Assembly: GCF_016746085.1 (NCBI RefSeq)
Contig: NZ_JAERTZ010000002.1
Location: 1-64,000, forward strand
Length of the DNA stretch: 64,000 nucleotides
Direction of reading: 5' to 3'
Source of the DNA: Zobellella iuensis
Lineage (GTDB): Bacteria > Pseudomonadota > Gammaproteobacteria > Enterobacterales > Aeromonadaceae
The position numbers and the translations under genes were made by a program. Numbering within the stretch: position 1 is the first letter of the stretch; every line of letters starts with the position of its first letter. Below the pieces are notes generated by a model. It searched no databases, had not been told where the DNA came from, and saw only the letters and a program-made list of their open reading frames with translations. Shown here one piece after another: positions 54,998 through 62,949 of this stretch.

Positions 54998-55829
54998 GAT
55001 TATCGGCGGTATCACCACCTCACACATCCCGGCCATCGGCATCGCCATGGAGCGGGGGCTGGAAAACAGCGATTACTGGCGGGATTTCTTCGCCGGCTAT
55101 CCGCCGCTGCGCGAGTGGCTCAACGAACAGCAGCCGGACATCGCCATCGTGTTCTACAACGATCACGGCCTGGAGATGTTCCTCGACAAGAAGCCGACCT
55201 TCGCCATCGGCTGCGCGCCCCGGTACGAGAACGCCGACGAGGGCTGGGGCATCGCGACCATACCCCCGGTGACCGGCGAGACCGAACTGTCCTGGCATAT
55301 CGTCAACGAGCTGGTCGAGAACGACTTCGATCCCACCGTCTGCCAGGACATCAAGGTCGACCACGGCCTGACGGTGCCGCTGTCGCTGATGTACCCGGGC
55401 CACCAGTACCAGCACCTGAAGGTGATTCCCGTGTGCATCAACTGCGAGCGTCACCCCATGCCCAAGCCGTCGCGCTGCTTCGCCCTGGGCCAGGCCATCG
55501 GCCGGGCGGTGGCCTCCTTCGCCGGCGAGCAGAAGGTGGTGGTGTTCGGCACCGGCGGCCTGTCGCACCAGCTCGACGGCGAGCGCGCCGGCTTTATCAA
55601 TGCCGATTTCGACAACGACTGCATGGACAAGCTGGTGTCGGATCCGCAGGCGCTGACCCAATACAGCAACGACGATCTGATCGAGATCGCCGGCGCCCAG
55701 GGCGTGGAGCTGAACATGTGGATCGCCATGCGCGGCTGCCTGCTCGGCAAGGTGACCGAGGCACAGCGCAACTACGTGGCGCCGATTTCCAATACCGGCG
55801 CCGGCATGCAGCTGCTGCTCAACGACTAA
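54990..55829 (+). CDS. ligB: Protocatechuate 4,5-dioxygenase beta subunit
   Basis: The 279-aa catalytic subunit has the extradiol class III iron ligands: His12 in TTSHIPAIG, the histidine in YNDHGLEMF (about 59) and the glutamate in GVELNMW. The acid-base histidine is in FGTGGLSHQLDG. It cleaves protocatechuate to 4-carboxy-2-hydroxymuconate-6-semialdehyde using Fe(II) and O2. It is the last gene of the plus-strand meta operon and ends at a strong bidirectional terminator. Confidence 0.95.
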   Translation: MAKIIGGITTSHIPAIGIAMERGLENSDYWRDFFAGYPPLREWLNEQQPDIAIVFYNDHGLEMFLDKKPTFAIGCAPRYENADEGWGIATIPPVTGETELSWHIVNELVENDFDPTVCQDIKVDHGLTVPLSLMYPGHQYQHLKVIPVCINCERHPMPKPSRCFALGQAIGRAVASFAGEQKVVVFGTGGLSHQLDGERAGFINADFDNDCMDKLVSDPQALTQYSNDDLIEIAGAQGVELNMWIAMRGCLLGKVTEAQRNYVAPISNTGAGMQLLLND

Positions 55830-55846
55830 GGCTGCCCTTTGAAGTG

Positions 55847-55876
55847 AAAACCGGCGGGGACTTCCCGTCGGTTTTT
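55847..55876. terminator. Bidirectional terminator between ligB and pcaL
   Basis: AAAACCGGCGGG and CCCGTCGGTTTTT pair around a short loop, with A and T runs on both sides. It serves the convergent ligB and pcaL genes. Confidence 0.88.
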
Positions 55877-55878
55877 GT

Positions 55879-57057
55879 CTATCTGCCGTCTTGCTCCGCG
55901 GGTGCGTCGAAGACGTCCTTGGCGATACGGAAGGCGGCGTTGGACGCCGGCACCCCGGCATACACCGCGAGATGCAGCAGGGTTTCCTGCACCTCTTCCA
56001 GGCTGGCGCCGGTGTTGCGACTGGCGCGCAGGTGCAGGGCCAGCTCTTCCTTGTGCCCGAGCGCGGCCAGCAGGGCGATGGTGAGCAGGCTGCGATCCCG
56101 CTTGCTCAGCCCGGGCCTGTTCCATACCGAGCCCCAGGCGCCTTCGGTGATAAAACTCTGGAAGGGGGCGTCGAAATCGGTCTGGCTGGCGCCGGCGCGG
56201 TCCACATGGGCGTCGCCCAGCACCGAACGCCGCACTTCCATGCCCTGCTCGAAGCGGTTGAGCGGCATCTCCTGCTCCCCGATAAAACCGCTAATAAGGC
56301 GGGCCAGGGCCGCCGGCTGCTCCACGCAGGGCAGGTGGCCGGCGTTGGCGATAACCTCGAAACGGCCGTGGGGGATCAGCGCGGCGGTACGCCGCACCAG
56401 ATCCGGCGGGGTGGTTTGGTCCTGCTCGCCGGCGATGCAGAGGCTGGGCTGGGTCAGGCGGGTCAGCTCCCGGCTCAGATCCGCGTCGCGCAGGGCGGCG
56501 CAGGTGCCGACATAGCCCTCCAACGGGGTGCGCGCCAGCATATGGCGCCACAGCGCCAGTTCGGCGGCGTGGCGGGCGCGAAAGCCGGGGGCGAACCAGA
56601 ACGCCAGGGCGGCATCGGCGATGCTCGCCATGCCCCCTTCCCTTACCGAACGGATATGCGCCTCCCATGGCCCGGCCGGCCCTATCTTGCCGGCCGGGCC
56701 GCACAGGATCAGGCGGCTCACCAGGTCGGGGCGGCGGGCGGCCAGGCCCTGGGCGACCAGGCCGCCGACCGACAGGCCGCAGAGGTTCACCTTGCGCAGC
56801 CCCAGGGCATCGAGCAGGCCAGCCAGATCCCCGATATGGTCGTCGATGGCATAGGGGGCGGGCGGGCAATCCGACAGCCCCTGGCCGCGCAGGTCGTAGC
56901 GCAGGAAGCGGTAGCGGCCGGCCAGATGGGGCAGCAGGGGATCCCAGAGGCGCAGATCCGTGCCCAGGGCGTTGGAAAATACCAGCAAGGGCAGGTGCTC
57001 GGGCCCTTCCAGCCGGTAGTGGAGCATGATGCCGTTGATGGCCAGGGTGTGTGTCAT
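55879..57057 (-). CDS. pcaL: Fused 3-oxoadipate enol-lactonase and 4-carboxymuconolactone decarboxylase
   Basis: The 392-aa protein joins two enzymes. Residues 1 to about 262 are the alpha/beta hydrolase PcaD (LVFSNALGTDLRLWDPLLPHL, nucleophile serine in LCGLSVGGLVAQG, histidine in IANAGHLPCVE). Residues about 265-392 are PcaC (MEVRRSVLGDAHVDRA, GLSKRDRSLLTIALLAALG, ALHLRASRNTGASLEEVQE). Together they turn gamma-carboxymuconolactone into 3-oxoadipate. The start at 57057 matches PcaD; an in-frame ATG at 57120 is possible. It follows pcaQ by about 50-110 nt on the same strand, 10 kb from pcaHGB. Confidence 0.94.
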   Translation of the reverse strand: MTHTLAINGIMLHYRLEGPEHLPLLVFSNALGTDLRLWDPLLPHLAGRYRFLRYDLRGQGLSDCPPAPYAIDDHIGDLAGLLDALGLRKVNLCGLSVGGLVAQGLAARRPDLVSRLILCGPAGKIGPAGPWEAHIRSVREGGMASIADAALAFWFAPGFRARHAAELALWRHMLARTPLEGYVGTCAALRDADLSRELTRLTQPSLCIAGEQDQTTPPDLVRRTAALIPHGRFEVIANAGHLPCVEQPAALARLISGFIGEQEMPLNRFEQGMEVRRSVLGDAHVDRAGASQTDFDAPFQSFITEGAWGSVWNRPGLSKRDRSLLTIALLAALGHKEELALHLRASRNTGASLEEVQETLLHLAVYAGVPASNAAFRIAKDVFDAPAEQDGR

Positions 57058-57167
57058 CTGGTCTGCCTGTTTCCTGGCCGCTGAGAATTGCCTCCCAATG
57101 TTGCCCAAGGTAAGGGGCATGTAAAATAAGGATTTATCAATCTGGTATATCGAAAAAGGTATGCACC

Positions 57168-58103
57168 CTAGTCGCCGACCCTGTCCCGCACCGCGATGGC
57201 GGCATCCCGCACCGCGTTCATCAGCATTTGCACCGCCGGGGAGGGGATGGTGTCGGCGCGGGTGGTGAGGCCCACCGGCCCCAGGGTTTCCTTGGTGTCG
57301 AAGGGCAGCTCCACCAGTTCGCCGTCGGCGATTTCCCGGGCCACCACGCCCCGCGAGATCATCCAGATGGCATCGGTCTGGCGGATGTATTCCTTGCCGA
57401 AGGGCACCGATATGGTTTCGATCCGATCCGGCGGCAGCCCGACTCCCTGGGAGATCAGGAAGCGCTCGGCGGCCTGGGTGATGATGGATTCCTTGGTGGG
57501 GAAGAGCACGTTGAACTGGCGGATGTCCTGGATGTTGTTGAGGGGCGTCCGGGTCAGCAGGGGGTGGCCCGGACGCACCACCAGGGTGACCCGCTCGGAA
57601 TAGAGGTGCTGGAATGACAGCCCCGTCATCAGCTCCGGCTCCGCCAGCCGGCCCACCACCAGATCCAGCTCGCCCACCCTGAGCTGTCCCAGCAGCAGGG
57701 TGTTGGGACCGTCCACCAGGTTGAGGGTGGCCTCCATGCCCGCCTGGCGGAAACGGAGCACGGCGGCGGGCAGCACGCTGGCCGCCACCGTGGGCAGCAC
57801 CCCCACGTTGATGCGGACCTTGCCCTTCATCTGGGCCTGCACCAGGCTGTCGGTGCCCTCGCGCAGGGCCGACATGCTGGCGCCGGCGTATTTCAGGAAC
57901 ACCTCGCCGAACTGGGTCAGCGCCACCCCTTTCTTGCTGCGGTCCAGCAGCTGCACCTCCAGCATCTCCTCCAGCTCTTTCAGCTTCTTGGATACCGCCG
58001 GCTGGGTCAGGGCCAGCACGTCGGCGGCACGGCTGACGCTGTTCTGCCGGGCCACTTCGATAAAGCACTGCAGGTGGCGGAATTTGATTCGGTTCTCAAG
58101 CAT
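57168..58103 (-). CDS. pcaQ: LysR-family regulator, PcaQ-like
   Basis: The 311-aa protein begins with IKFRHLQCFIEVARQNSVSR, AADVLALTQPAVSKKLKELEE, which closely fits PcaQ, the activator of protocatechuate ortho-pathway genes in alphaproteobacteria. The effector domain has VNVGVLPT-like INVGVLPTVAAS and VVRPGHPLL. The GbpR/PcaQ branch senses beta-carboxymuconate. It is encoded just before pcaL and divergent from the shikimate dehydrogenase-like gene, so it may also control the region beyond. No clear match to the reported PcaQ box was found. Confidence 0.87.
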   Translation of the reverse strand: MLENRIKFRHLQCFIEVARQNSVSRAADVLALTQPAVSKKLKELEEMLEVQLLDRSKKGVALTQFGEVFLKYAGASMSALREGTDSLVQAQMKGKVRINVGVLPTVAASVLPAAVLRFRQAGMEATLNLVDGPNTLLLGQLRVGELDLVVGRLAEPELMTGLSFQHLYSERVTLVVRPGHPLLTRTPLNNIQDIRQFNVLFPTKESIITQAAERFLISQGVGLPPDRIETISVPFGKEYIRQTDAIWMISRGVVAREIADGELVELPFDTKETLGPVGLTTRADTIPSPAVQMLMNAVRDAAIAVRDRVGD

Positions 58104-58200
58104 GGTCTGTCTCCGGCCGGAGTGGGGCTCCGGCAGCCGTTATCGGGAATAGCCCCATTCTTACCCAGGTCCACGGAACCTGGGCGGCGAAAAAGGGCAA

Positions 58201-58282
58201 CTTATGATAAGGCTCACATATTTAGTTATGGATAAGCCGGTTTTAAGGCTGATAACAAACCTTTTCGATATGTAAACCCGGT
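58201..58282 (+). repeat. Duplicated control element, part 1 copy A
   Basis: About 82 bp beginning TTATGATAAGGCTCACATAT match 59622-59704 with roughly 80 percent identity, including GGATAAG and CTAACAAAC-like segments. It lies 98 bp from the pcaQ start. Confidence 0.8.
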
Positions 58283-58441
58283 GTTTGGCGTGAACCTATC
58301 CGGGCCCCTTGCTCGGCATGGGCGGGGTGGCATCGGGCTGTTGGTTTCAATTGATTGTTATTGAGGACCCTTTTCGTCGATTCAGGGTCTCGTTGGTACC
58401 ATAAAACAGGCCTGTAAAGCCGGATTCAGGCCGTTATGAGC

Positions 58442-58513
58442 GCGATTATATCGATTTCGATATGGTTTCTTTGGAAACTTTCATTTTAACCCCCGATGGC
58501 AAGCGATTAGGCT
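58442..58513 (+). repeat. Duplicated control element, part 2 copy A
   Basis: These 72 bp match 59843-59914 almost perfectly. They contain two inverted repeats: ATATCGA-TT-TCGATAT and GTTTC-TTTG-GAAAC, followed by CATTTTAACCCCCGA. Confidence 0.88.
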
Positions 58514-58613
58514 GGTTCGTACAACATCGGCGTCACCTTTGGTGGCTACCGGCACCGGATATGGCACCGGGCAAGCCGGGTTGCCGTGCTCGTTCGGATT
58601 TTAGGAGTGAAGG

Positions 58614-59438
58614 ATGAAACTAGGACTGGTAGGTCAACGCATACAGCAATCACTGTCCCCCCGCTTGCATACCTGGCTGGGGCGGCAATACGGACTGGAG
58701 GTGACCTACGAGCTGTTCGATCTGGTGCTGGATAACGCCGAGGACCTGGCCGCGCAGCTGCACCGGCTGGGCGAGCAGGGCTATCGCGGGCTCAATATCA
58801 CCTACCCCTACAAGGTCAAGGCCTGGGACCTGGTGCACGAGCGCCGCCAGACCCCGGGCCCCATGGGGGCACTCAACACCCTGGTGTTCGAGTCCGGCAC
58901 CCTCACCGGCTCCAATACCGACTGCACCGGCTTCTCCCGCGCCTACCGGGACGCCCAGCCCGGGCTGAATCCTGGCCGGGTGTTCATCAAGGGCACCGGT
59001 GGCGTGGGGCGGGCCATCGCCTTCGGGCTGAGCGCCCTCGAGGCCGAGCATATCTATCTGTATGACGAGCATGCCGCCAGCCAGCAGCAACTGCTGGCGG
59101 ATCTGCAGGCCTGCGGCGCCCGGGCCAGCGTGGTGGCGGCGGACCAGGTGGTCGACTGCGCACGCGGTTGCGACGGCCTGGTCAATGCCACCCCGGTCGG
59201 CCATTACACCACGCCGGGGGCGTCCTTTTCCGCCGCCGAACTGGGCGGCCAGCGCTGGGCCTTCGATGCGGTCTACACCCCCGTCATGACCGAGTTTCTG
59301 CAAGGGGCGGAAGGGGCCGGGCTGACGCTGATCACCGGCTTCGAGCTGTTCCTGTATCAGGGCATCGAGGCCTTCGAGTCCTTTACCGGCATCCGGGTGG
59401 ACCCGGCAGTGGCCCGCCGGGGATTGCACGATAACTGA
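58614..59438 (+). CDS. Shikimate/quinate dehydrogenase-like protein (AroE family), copy 1
   Basis: The 274-aa protein has the AroE substrate motifs SLSPRLHTW, the catalytic lysine in NITYPYKVKAW, the aspartate in NTDCTGFSRAY, and the C-terminal GFELFLYQGIEAFESFTG. The dinucleotide loop is GTGGVGRAIAFGL. The next strand ends in YLYDEH, an acidic residue rather than the NRT basic motif of NADP-using AroE, which suggests NAD+ and a catabolic direction. TTAGGAGTGAAGG precedes the ATG. It appears to be transcribed alone from the duplicated control region. The substrate (shikimate, quinate or a related acid) is inferred. Confidence 0.87.
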   Translation: MKLGLVGQRIQQSLSPRLHTWLGRQYGLEVTYELFDLVLDNAEDLAAQLHRLGEQGYRGLNITYPYKVKAWDLVHERRQTPGPMGALNTLVFESGTLTGSNTDCTGFSRAYRDAQPGLNPGRVFIKGTGGVGRAIAFGLSALEAEHIYLYDEHAASQQQLLADLQACGARASVVAADQVVDCARGCDGLVNATPVGHYTTPGASFSAAELGGQRWAFDAVYTPVMTEFLQGAEGAGLTLITGFELFLYQGIEAFESFTGIRVDPAVARRGLHDN

Positions 59439-59531
59439 ATCGCCGTTCCGCAAGTGGGTGCCGAGGGGCGGCTTGATGCCGATCTCCACGGCGTCCAATG
59501 ACATCCGGGGCTCCCTGATCGCCCGCTTTGT

Positions 59532-59561
59532 CCCACACCGTGCCCGGTGTGGGAATTTTTT
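59532..59561 (+). terminator. Intrinsic terminator after shikimate dehydrogenase-like copy 1
   Basis: CCCACACCG and CGGTGTGGG pair around a short loop and are followed by AATTTTTT. Confidence 0.9.
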
Positions 59562-59621
59562 GCCGGTCGGCCGGCGCTTCCCTCCGAGTTTTCCTCCCGC
59601 CCTTCCATCCTGTCGCCCTTT

Positions 59622-59704
59622 CTTATGATAGTGCTCACATATTTTGTTATGGATAAGTCGTTTTAACGGTTACTAACAAACTTTTTTGATATATCAGTAC
59701 CGGT
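59622..59704 (+). repeat. Duplicated control element, part 1 copy B
   Basis: The stretch starting TTATGATAGTGCTCACATAT aligns with 58201-58282 over its full length with scattered changes. Confidence 0.8.
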
Positions 59705-59842
59705 CTGTTTCTTCTGGAACTGATACCGGGCGAAATTTATGTTTTGCCTTCAAGTGATTGTTGCTGATGAAGTTTTGAGCTGGCCGAAGGAGCGGTGAAG
59801 AGAGTTATGGCTTCAAACGGACTGAAAAATCCCGACGGACAG

Positions 59843-59914
59843 GCGGTTATATCGATTTCGATATGGTTTCTTTAGAAACTTTCATTTTAACCCCCGACCG
59901 CGAGGGATTAGGCT
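59843..59914 (+). repeat. Duplicated control element, part 2 copy B
   Basis: This 72-bp element matches 58442-58513 and keeps both inverted repeats (the spacer of the second reads TTTA). It lies about 110 bp before the TRAP binding-protein gene. Confidence 0.88.
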
Positions 59915-60023
59915 TAACCTAAATAACATAGATGCAACATGAGTGCTACCCGAGCCGCCCGGGCCGTGCCAGCCACGGCACCGACGCGGTGAATCAACCA
60001 ATCGGAATAAGGAGTATTCCCCG

Positions 60024-61046
60024 ATGCGAGTGAACAAGACTTTCAACTCCCTGCTGCGCCCCCTGGCGCTGGCCTGCGGCCTGACCGCCATGAGCGCCTC
60101 GGCGGTCGAGATCAACTTCGGCCACGTGGATCCGGCCGACTGGCAGACTTCCAAGAAGGGAGCCGCAGGCCTGCTGTTCAAGCACCTGGTGGAAGCCGAG
60201 TCGGAAGGGCGGGTCACCGTCAAGCTGTTCCCCGCCAGCCAGCTGGGCAGCGAGGTGGACATGGTACAGTCGGTGCAGGACGGCATCCTCAAGATGACGG
60301 CGGTGTCCGGCGCCTTCTCCCAGGTCTGTCCGGAAGCGGCGGTACTGGATACCCCCTATATCTTCAAGTCCGCCCCCGTGGCCTGGCGGGTGCTGGACGG
60401 CGACTTCGGCCAGAAGCTGGCGGAGCACTGCCTGCAAAAAACCGGCCTGCGCACCCTGGCCTACGGGGAGACCGGCTACCGCCACTTCACCAACTCCAAG
60501 CGTCCGGTGCGCACTCCCAAGGACATGGAAGGCCTGAAGATCCGGGTGCAGACCATGCCGCTCTACGTGGAAATGGTCAAGGCGCTGGGCGCCAACCCCA
60601 CCCCCATCCCCTGGCCGGAAGTGCCGACCGCCCTGGGCACCGGGGTGGTGGACGGCCAGGAAAACCCGGTGAGCGTCATCTACGCCAACAAGTTTGACGA
60701 ACTGCAGAAGTACATGACCCTGGATCAGCACGTGTACGGCACCGACTTCTTCCTGATCAACGACAGCTTCTTCCAGAGCCTGCCGGAAGTGGACCAGGAG
60801 ATCATCAAGCGCAACGCGGTGATCGCCGGGGTCATGGGCCGCTCCATCCAGCAGTTCAACTCCGCCATCGGCCTGACCCAGCTTATCGAAAACGGCATGG
60901 AAGTGGCGGTACCCACCCCCGCCGAGCTGGAGCAGTTCAAGCAACTGGCCCAGCCGGCGGTGCTGAAGTGGCTGGAGTCGCAGATCGACCCGAGCTGGAT
61001 CAGCGACCTGCAAGCCGCGGTGGAGCAGGCCGAGTCCCGGCTCTGA
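60024..61046 (+). CDS. TRAP transporter solute-binding protein, DctP family (system 4)
   Basis: The 340-aa protein has a signal peptide cleaved near SASA (residue 27), the arginine core GLKIRVQTMP and GVVDGQENPVSV. This last segment is close to that of system 1, so both may bind similar carboxylates. AAGGAG precedes the ATG by 8 nt. Co-transcription with a second shikimate dehydrogenase-like gene and a dehydroquinase gene suggests shikimate or quinate as substrate. Confidence 0.92.
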   Translation: MRVNKTFNSLLRPLALACGLTAMSASAVEINFGHVDPADWQTSKKGAAGLLFKHLVEAESEGRVTVKLFPASQLGSEVDMVQSVQDGILKMTAVSGAFSQVCPEAAVLDTPYIFKSAPVAWRVLDGDFGQKLAEHCLQKTGLRTLAYGETGYRHFTNSKRPVRTPKDMEGLKIRVQTMPLYVEMVKALGANPTPIPWPEVPTALGTGVVDGQENPVSVIYANKFDELQKYMTLDQHVYGTDFFLINDSFFQSLPEVDQEIIKRNAVIAGVMGRSIQQFNSAIGLTQLIENGMEVAVPTPAELEQFKQLAQPAVLKWLESQIDPSWISDLQAAVEQAESRL

Positions 61047-61185
61047 TCTCCGTCATCCCCTTTCCTTCGGCGGTTGGGGCCGCCGAAGGATCCCTTGTCC
61101 CGTCGAGGTTGTCGTGAACAAGCATGCATCTTTCCCTGCGCAGGAGCTGACCCAAAAGCGTCGGCTCGCGATCCCCGAGGTTTCC

Positions 61186-61668
61186 ATGAAAAAGCTCACC
61201 TCTTACTACCGGGCGCTGCTGGCGCTGTTGACCGGCGGCTCCCTGTTGGCGATATTCCTGGTGGTGTTCGCCAGCAGCCTGAGCCGTTACACCTTCAACG
61301 CCCCGCTGTTGTGGAGCGAGGAATTCGCCCGCTACGCCATGATCTACGGCACCATGTTCGGCGCCAGCCTGGCCTATATCGAAGGCCGCCAAATCGGCTT
61401 CAACCTGCTGACCGACCTGCTGTCGGCCAGGGCTCGCGCCCGGCTGGCGTTGCTGGTGCACCTGGCGAGCCTGGCGGTCGGGGTCATAGTGGCCTATTCC
61501 GGTTATGTGTTTTTCACCACCCGCGGCAGCCTGCTGTCCACCGGCCTCGGCATCCCCATGGCCTATGCCCAGGCGGCCATGAGCCTGGGCGGCGTGCTGC
61601 TGGCCCTGACCGCGCTGATCTGTTTTCTCAACAGTGTGCATAGCCTGCGCCACGGCGAGGAGAACTGA
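61186..61668 (+). CDS. TRAP transporter small membrane subunit, DctQ family (system 4)
   Basis: The 160-aa form has four helices and the DctQ segment FNAPLLWSEEFARYAMIYGTMFG. A GTG at 61114 would add 24 hydrophilic residues and has an equally good GAGGT ribosome site; I favour the ATG at 61186 because it begins right at the first helix. It ends 3 nt before the DctM gene. Confidence 0.87.
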   Translation: MKKLTSYYRALLALLTGGSLLAIFLVVFASSLSRYTFNAPLLWSEEFARYAMIYGTMFGASLAYIEGRQIGFNLLTDLLSARARARLALLVHLASLAVGVIVAYSGYVFFTTRGSLLSTGLGIPMAYAQAAMSLGGVLLALTALICFLNSVHSLRHGEEN

Positions 61669-61671
61669 GCC

Positions 61672-62940
61672 ATGCTGATTTCCGTTGTTCTGCTGCTGTC
61701 CCTGGCCATCGGCGTGCCCATCGCCTTCGCGGTGATGCTGGCCATCTTCACCTATCTCACCAGCGCCGGCATGCCGGTGACCCTGCTGGCCCAGCGTACC
61801 TTCATGGGGCTGGACTCTTTCTCCATATTGGCGATACCGCTGTTCGTGCTGGCCGGCGAGCTGATGAACGCCAGCGGCATCACCAGCCGTATCATCCAGC
61901 TGGCCAACGCCCTGGTCGGCCACTTCAAGGCCGGCCTGGCCCAGGTCAACGTCTGGGCCTCGGTGATCTTCGCCGGCCTGTCCGGCTCGGCGGTGGCCGA
62001 CACCTCGGCCCTGGGCCGAGTGTTTGTGCCCGCCATGGAAAAGGAAGGCTATCCCAAGAGCTTCGCCGCGGCGCTCACCGCCTCGTCCTCGGTGATCGGC
62101 CCCATCATTCCGCCCAGCATCCCGGCCATCATCTATGCGCTGATCGTGCCCGGGGTCTCGGTGCCGGCCCTGTTCCTGGCCGGGGTGGTGCCCGGGGTGC
62201 TGCTGGCGACCATGCTGTCCATCTATGTGTTCGTCTTTGCCGGGCATTACGCCAGCCGCCATCCGCGACTCAGCCTGAAAGACAAGCTGGTGGCGCTAAA
62301 GAACGGCCTGGTGCCGCTGCTGATGCCGGTGTTCATCGTGGTGTCCATCGTCGCCGGCGTGGTTACCCCCACCGAGGCCGCCGCCTTCGCCGCCGCCTAT
62401 GCGCTGTTCGCCGGTTTCGTGCTGCTCAAGTCGCTGAAGCTGAAGGATCTGCCCGGCATCTTCGTCACCTCCATGCGCGACTCCTCCACCATACTGCTGA
62501 TCATCGGGGTGGTGGCCGCCGCCAACTGGCTGATGACCTTCAACGGCATCCCCCAGGCCATCAGCGCCTATGTGCTGGACATGGTGACCTCGCCCTTCAC
62601 CTTCCTGATGCTGATCCTGGTACTGCTGCTGGTGGTGGGTTTCCTGCTGGAAGGCATGGCCGCCATGCTGGTGCTGGTGCCCATATTGCACCCCATCGCC
62701 ATGAGCTTCGGCATAGATCCGGTGCATTTCGCCATCGTAGTGATCTTCAACCTGATGATAGGCCTCATCACCCCGCCCATGGGCCTGTGCCTGTTCGTGG
62801 CCGATTCCGTGTCCAACGTGGGCATGGCGGCGCTGACCCGGCGCATCATCCCCATGTTCTTCGTCGAGGTGCTGGTGCTGCTGATCATCACCTTCGTGCC
62901 GGCAACGGTGACCACGCTGCCGCGACTGTTCGGATTCTAG
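61672..62940 (+). CDS. TRAP transporter large membrane subunit, DctM family (system 4)
   Basis: The 422-aa membrane protein has IPLFVLAGELMNASGIT, FAGLSGSAVADTSALG, GPIIPPSIPAIIYALI and NLMIGLITPPMGLCLFVAD, all DctM landmarks. It is followed after 9 nt by the second shikimate dehydrogenase-like gene, whose ribosome site lies in that gap. Confidence 0.93.
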   Translation: MLISVVLLLSLAIGVPIAFAVMLAIFTYLTSAGMPVTLLAQRTFMGLDSFSILAIPLFVLAGELMNASGITSRIIQLANALVGHFKAGLAQVNVWASVIFAGLSGSAVADTSALGRVFVPAMEKEGYPKSFAAALTASSSVIGPIIPPSIPAIIYALIVPGVSVPALFLAGVVPGVLLATMLSIYVFVFAGHYASRHPRLSLKDKLVALKNGLVPLLMPVFIVVSIVAGVVTPTEAAAFAAAYALFAGFVLLKSLKLKDLPGIFVTSMRDSSTILLIIGVVAAANWLMTFNGIPQAISAYVLDMVTSPFTFLMLILVLLLVVGFLLEGMAAMLVLVPILHPIAMSFGIDPVHFAIVVIFNLMIGLITPPMGLCLFVADSVSNVGMAALTRRIIPMFFVEVLVLLIITFVPATVTTLPRLFGF

Positions 62941-62949
62941 GAGTAAGAG

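Larger units (their letters stand above)
58104..58613. promoter_or_regulatory. Upstream control region of the first shikimate dehydrogenase-like gene
   Basis: This 510-bp gap has no credible gene. It holds two conserved islands (58201-58282 and 58442-58513) that recur before TRAP system 4. The 159 bp between the islands are not conserved, so the islands are likely functional sites. Confidence 0.7.
59439..60023. promoter_or_regulatory. Upstream control region of TRAP system 4
   Basis: This 585-bp gap holds a terminator (59532-59561) and then the second copy of the two-part control element. Short open frames inside have no ribosome sites. Confidence 0.7.

Noticed and set aside
55879-58068. A 729-codon frame covering pcaQ and pcaL as one protein
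   Set aside because: The first 300 residues are the wrong frame of pcaQ; the lactonase begins at 57057.
58201-58282. A PcaQ binding box (ATAACC-N4-GGTTAA) in the duplicated element
   Set aside because: ATAAGCCGGTTTTAA in copy A resembles it only partly, with wrong spacing, and copy B does not keep it.
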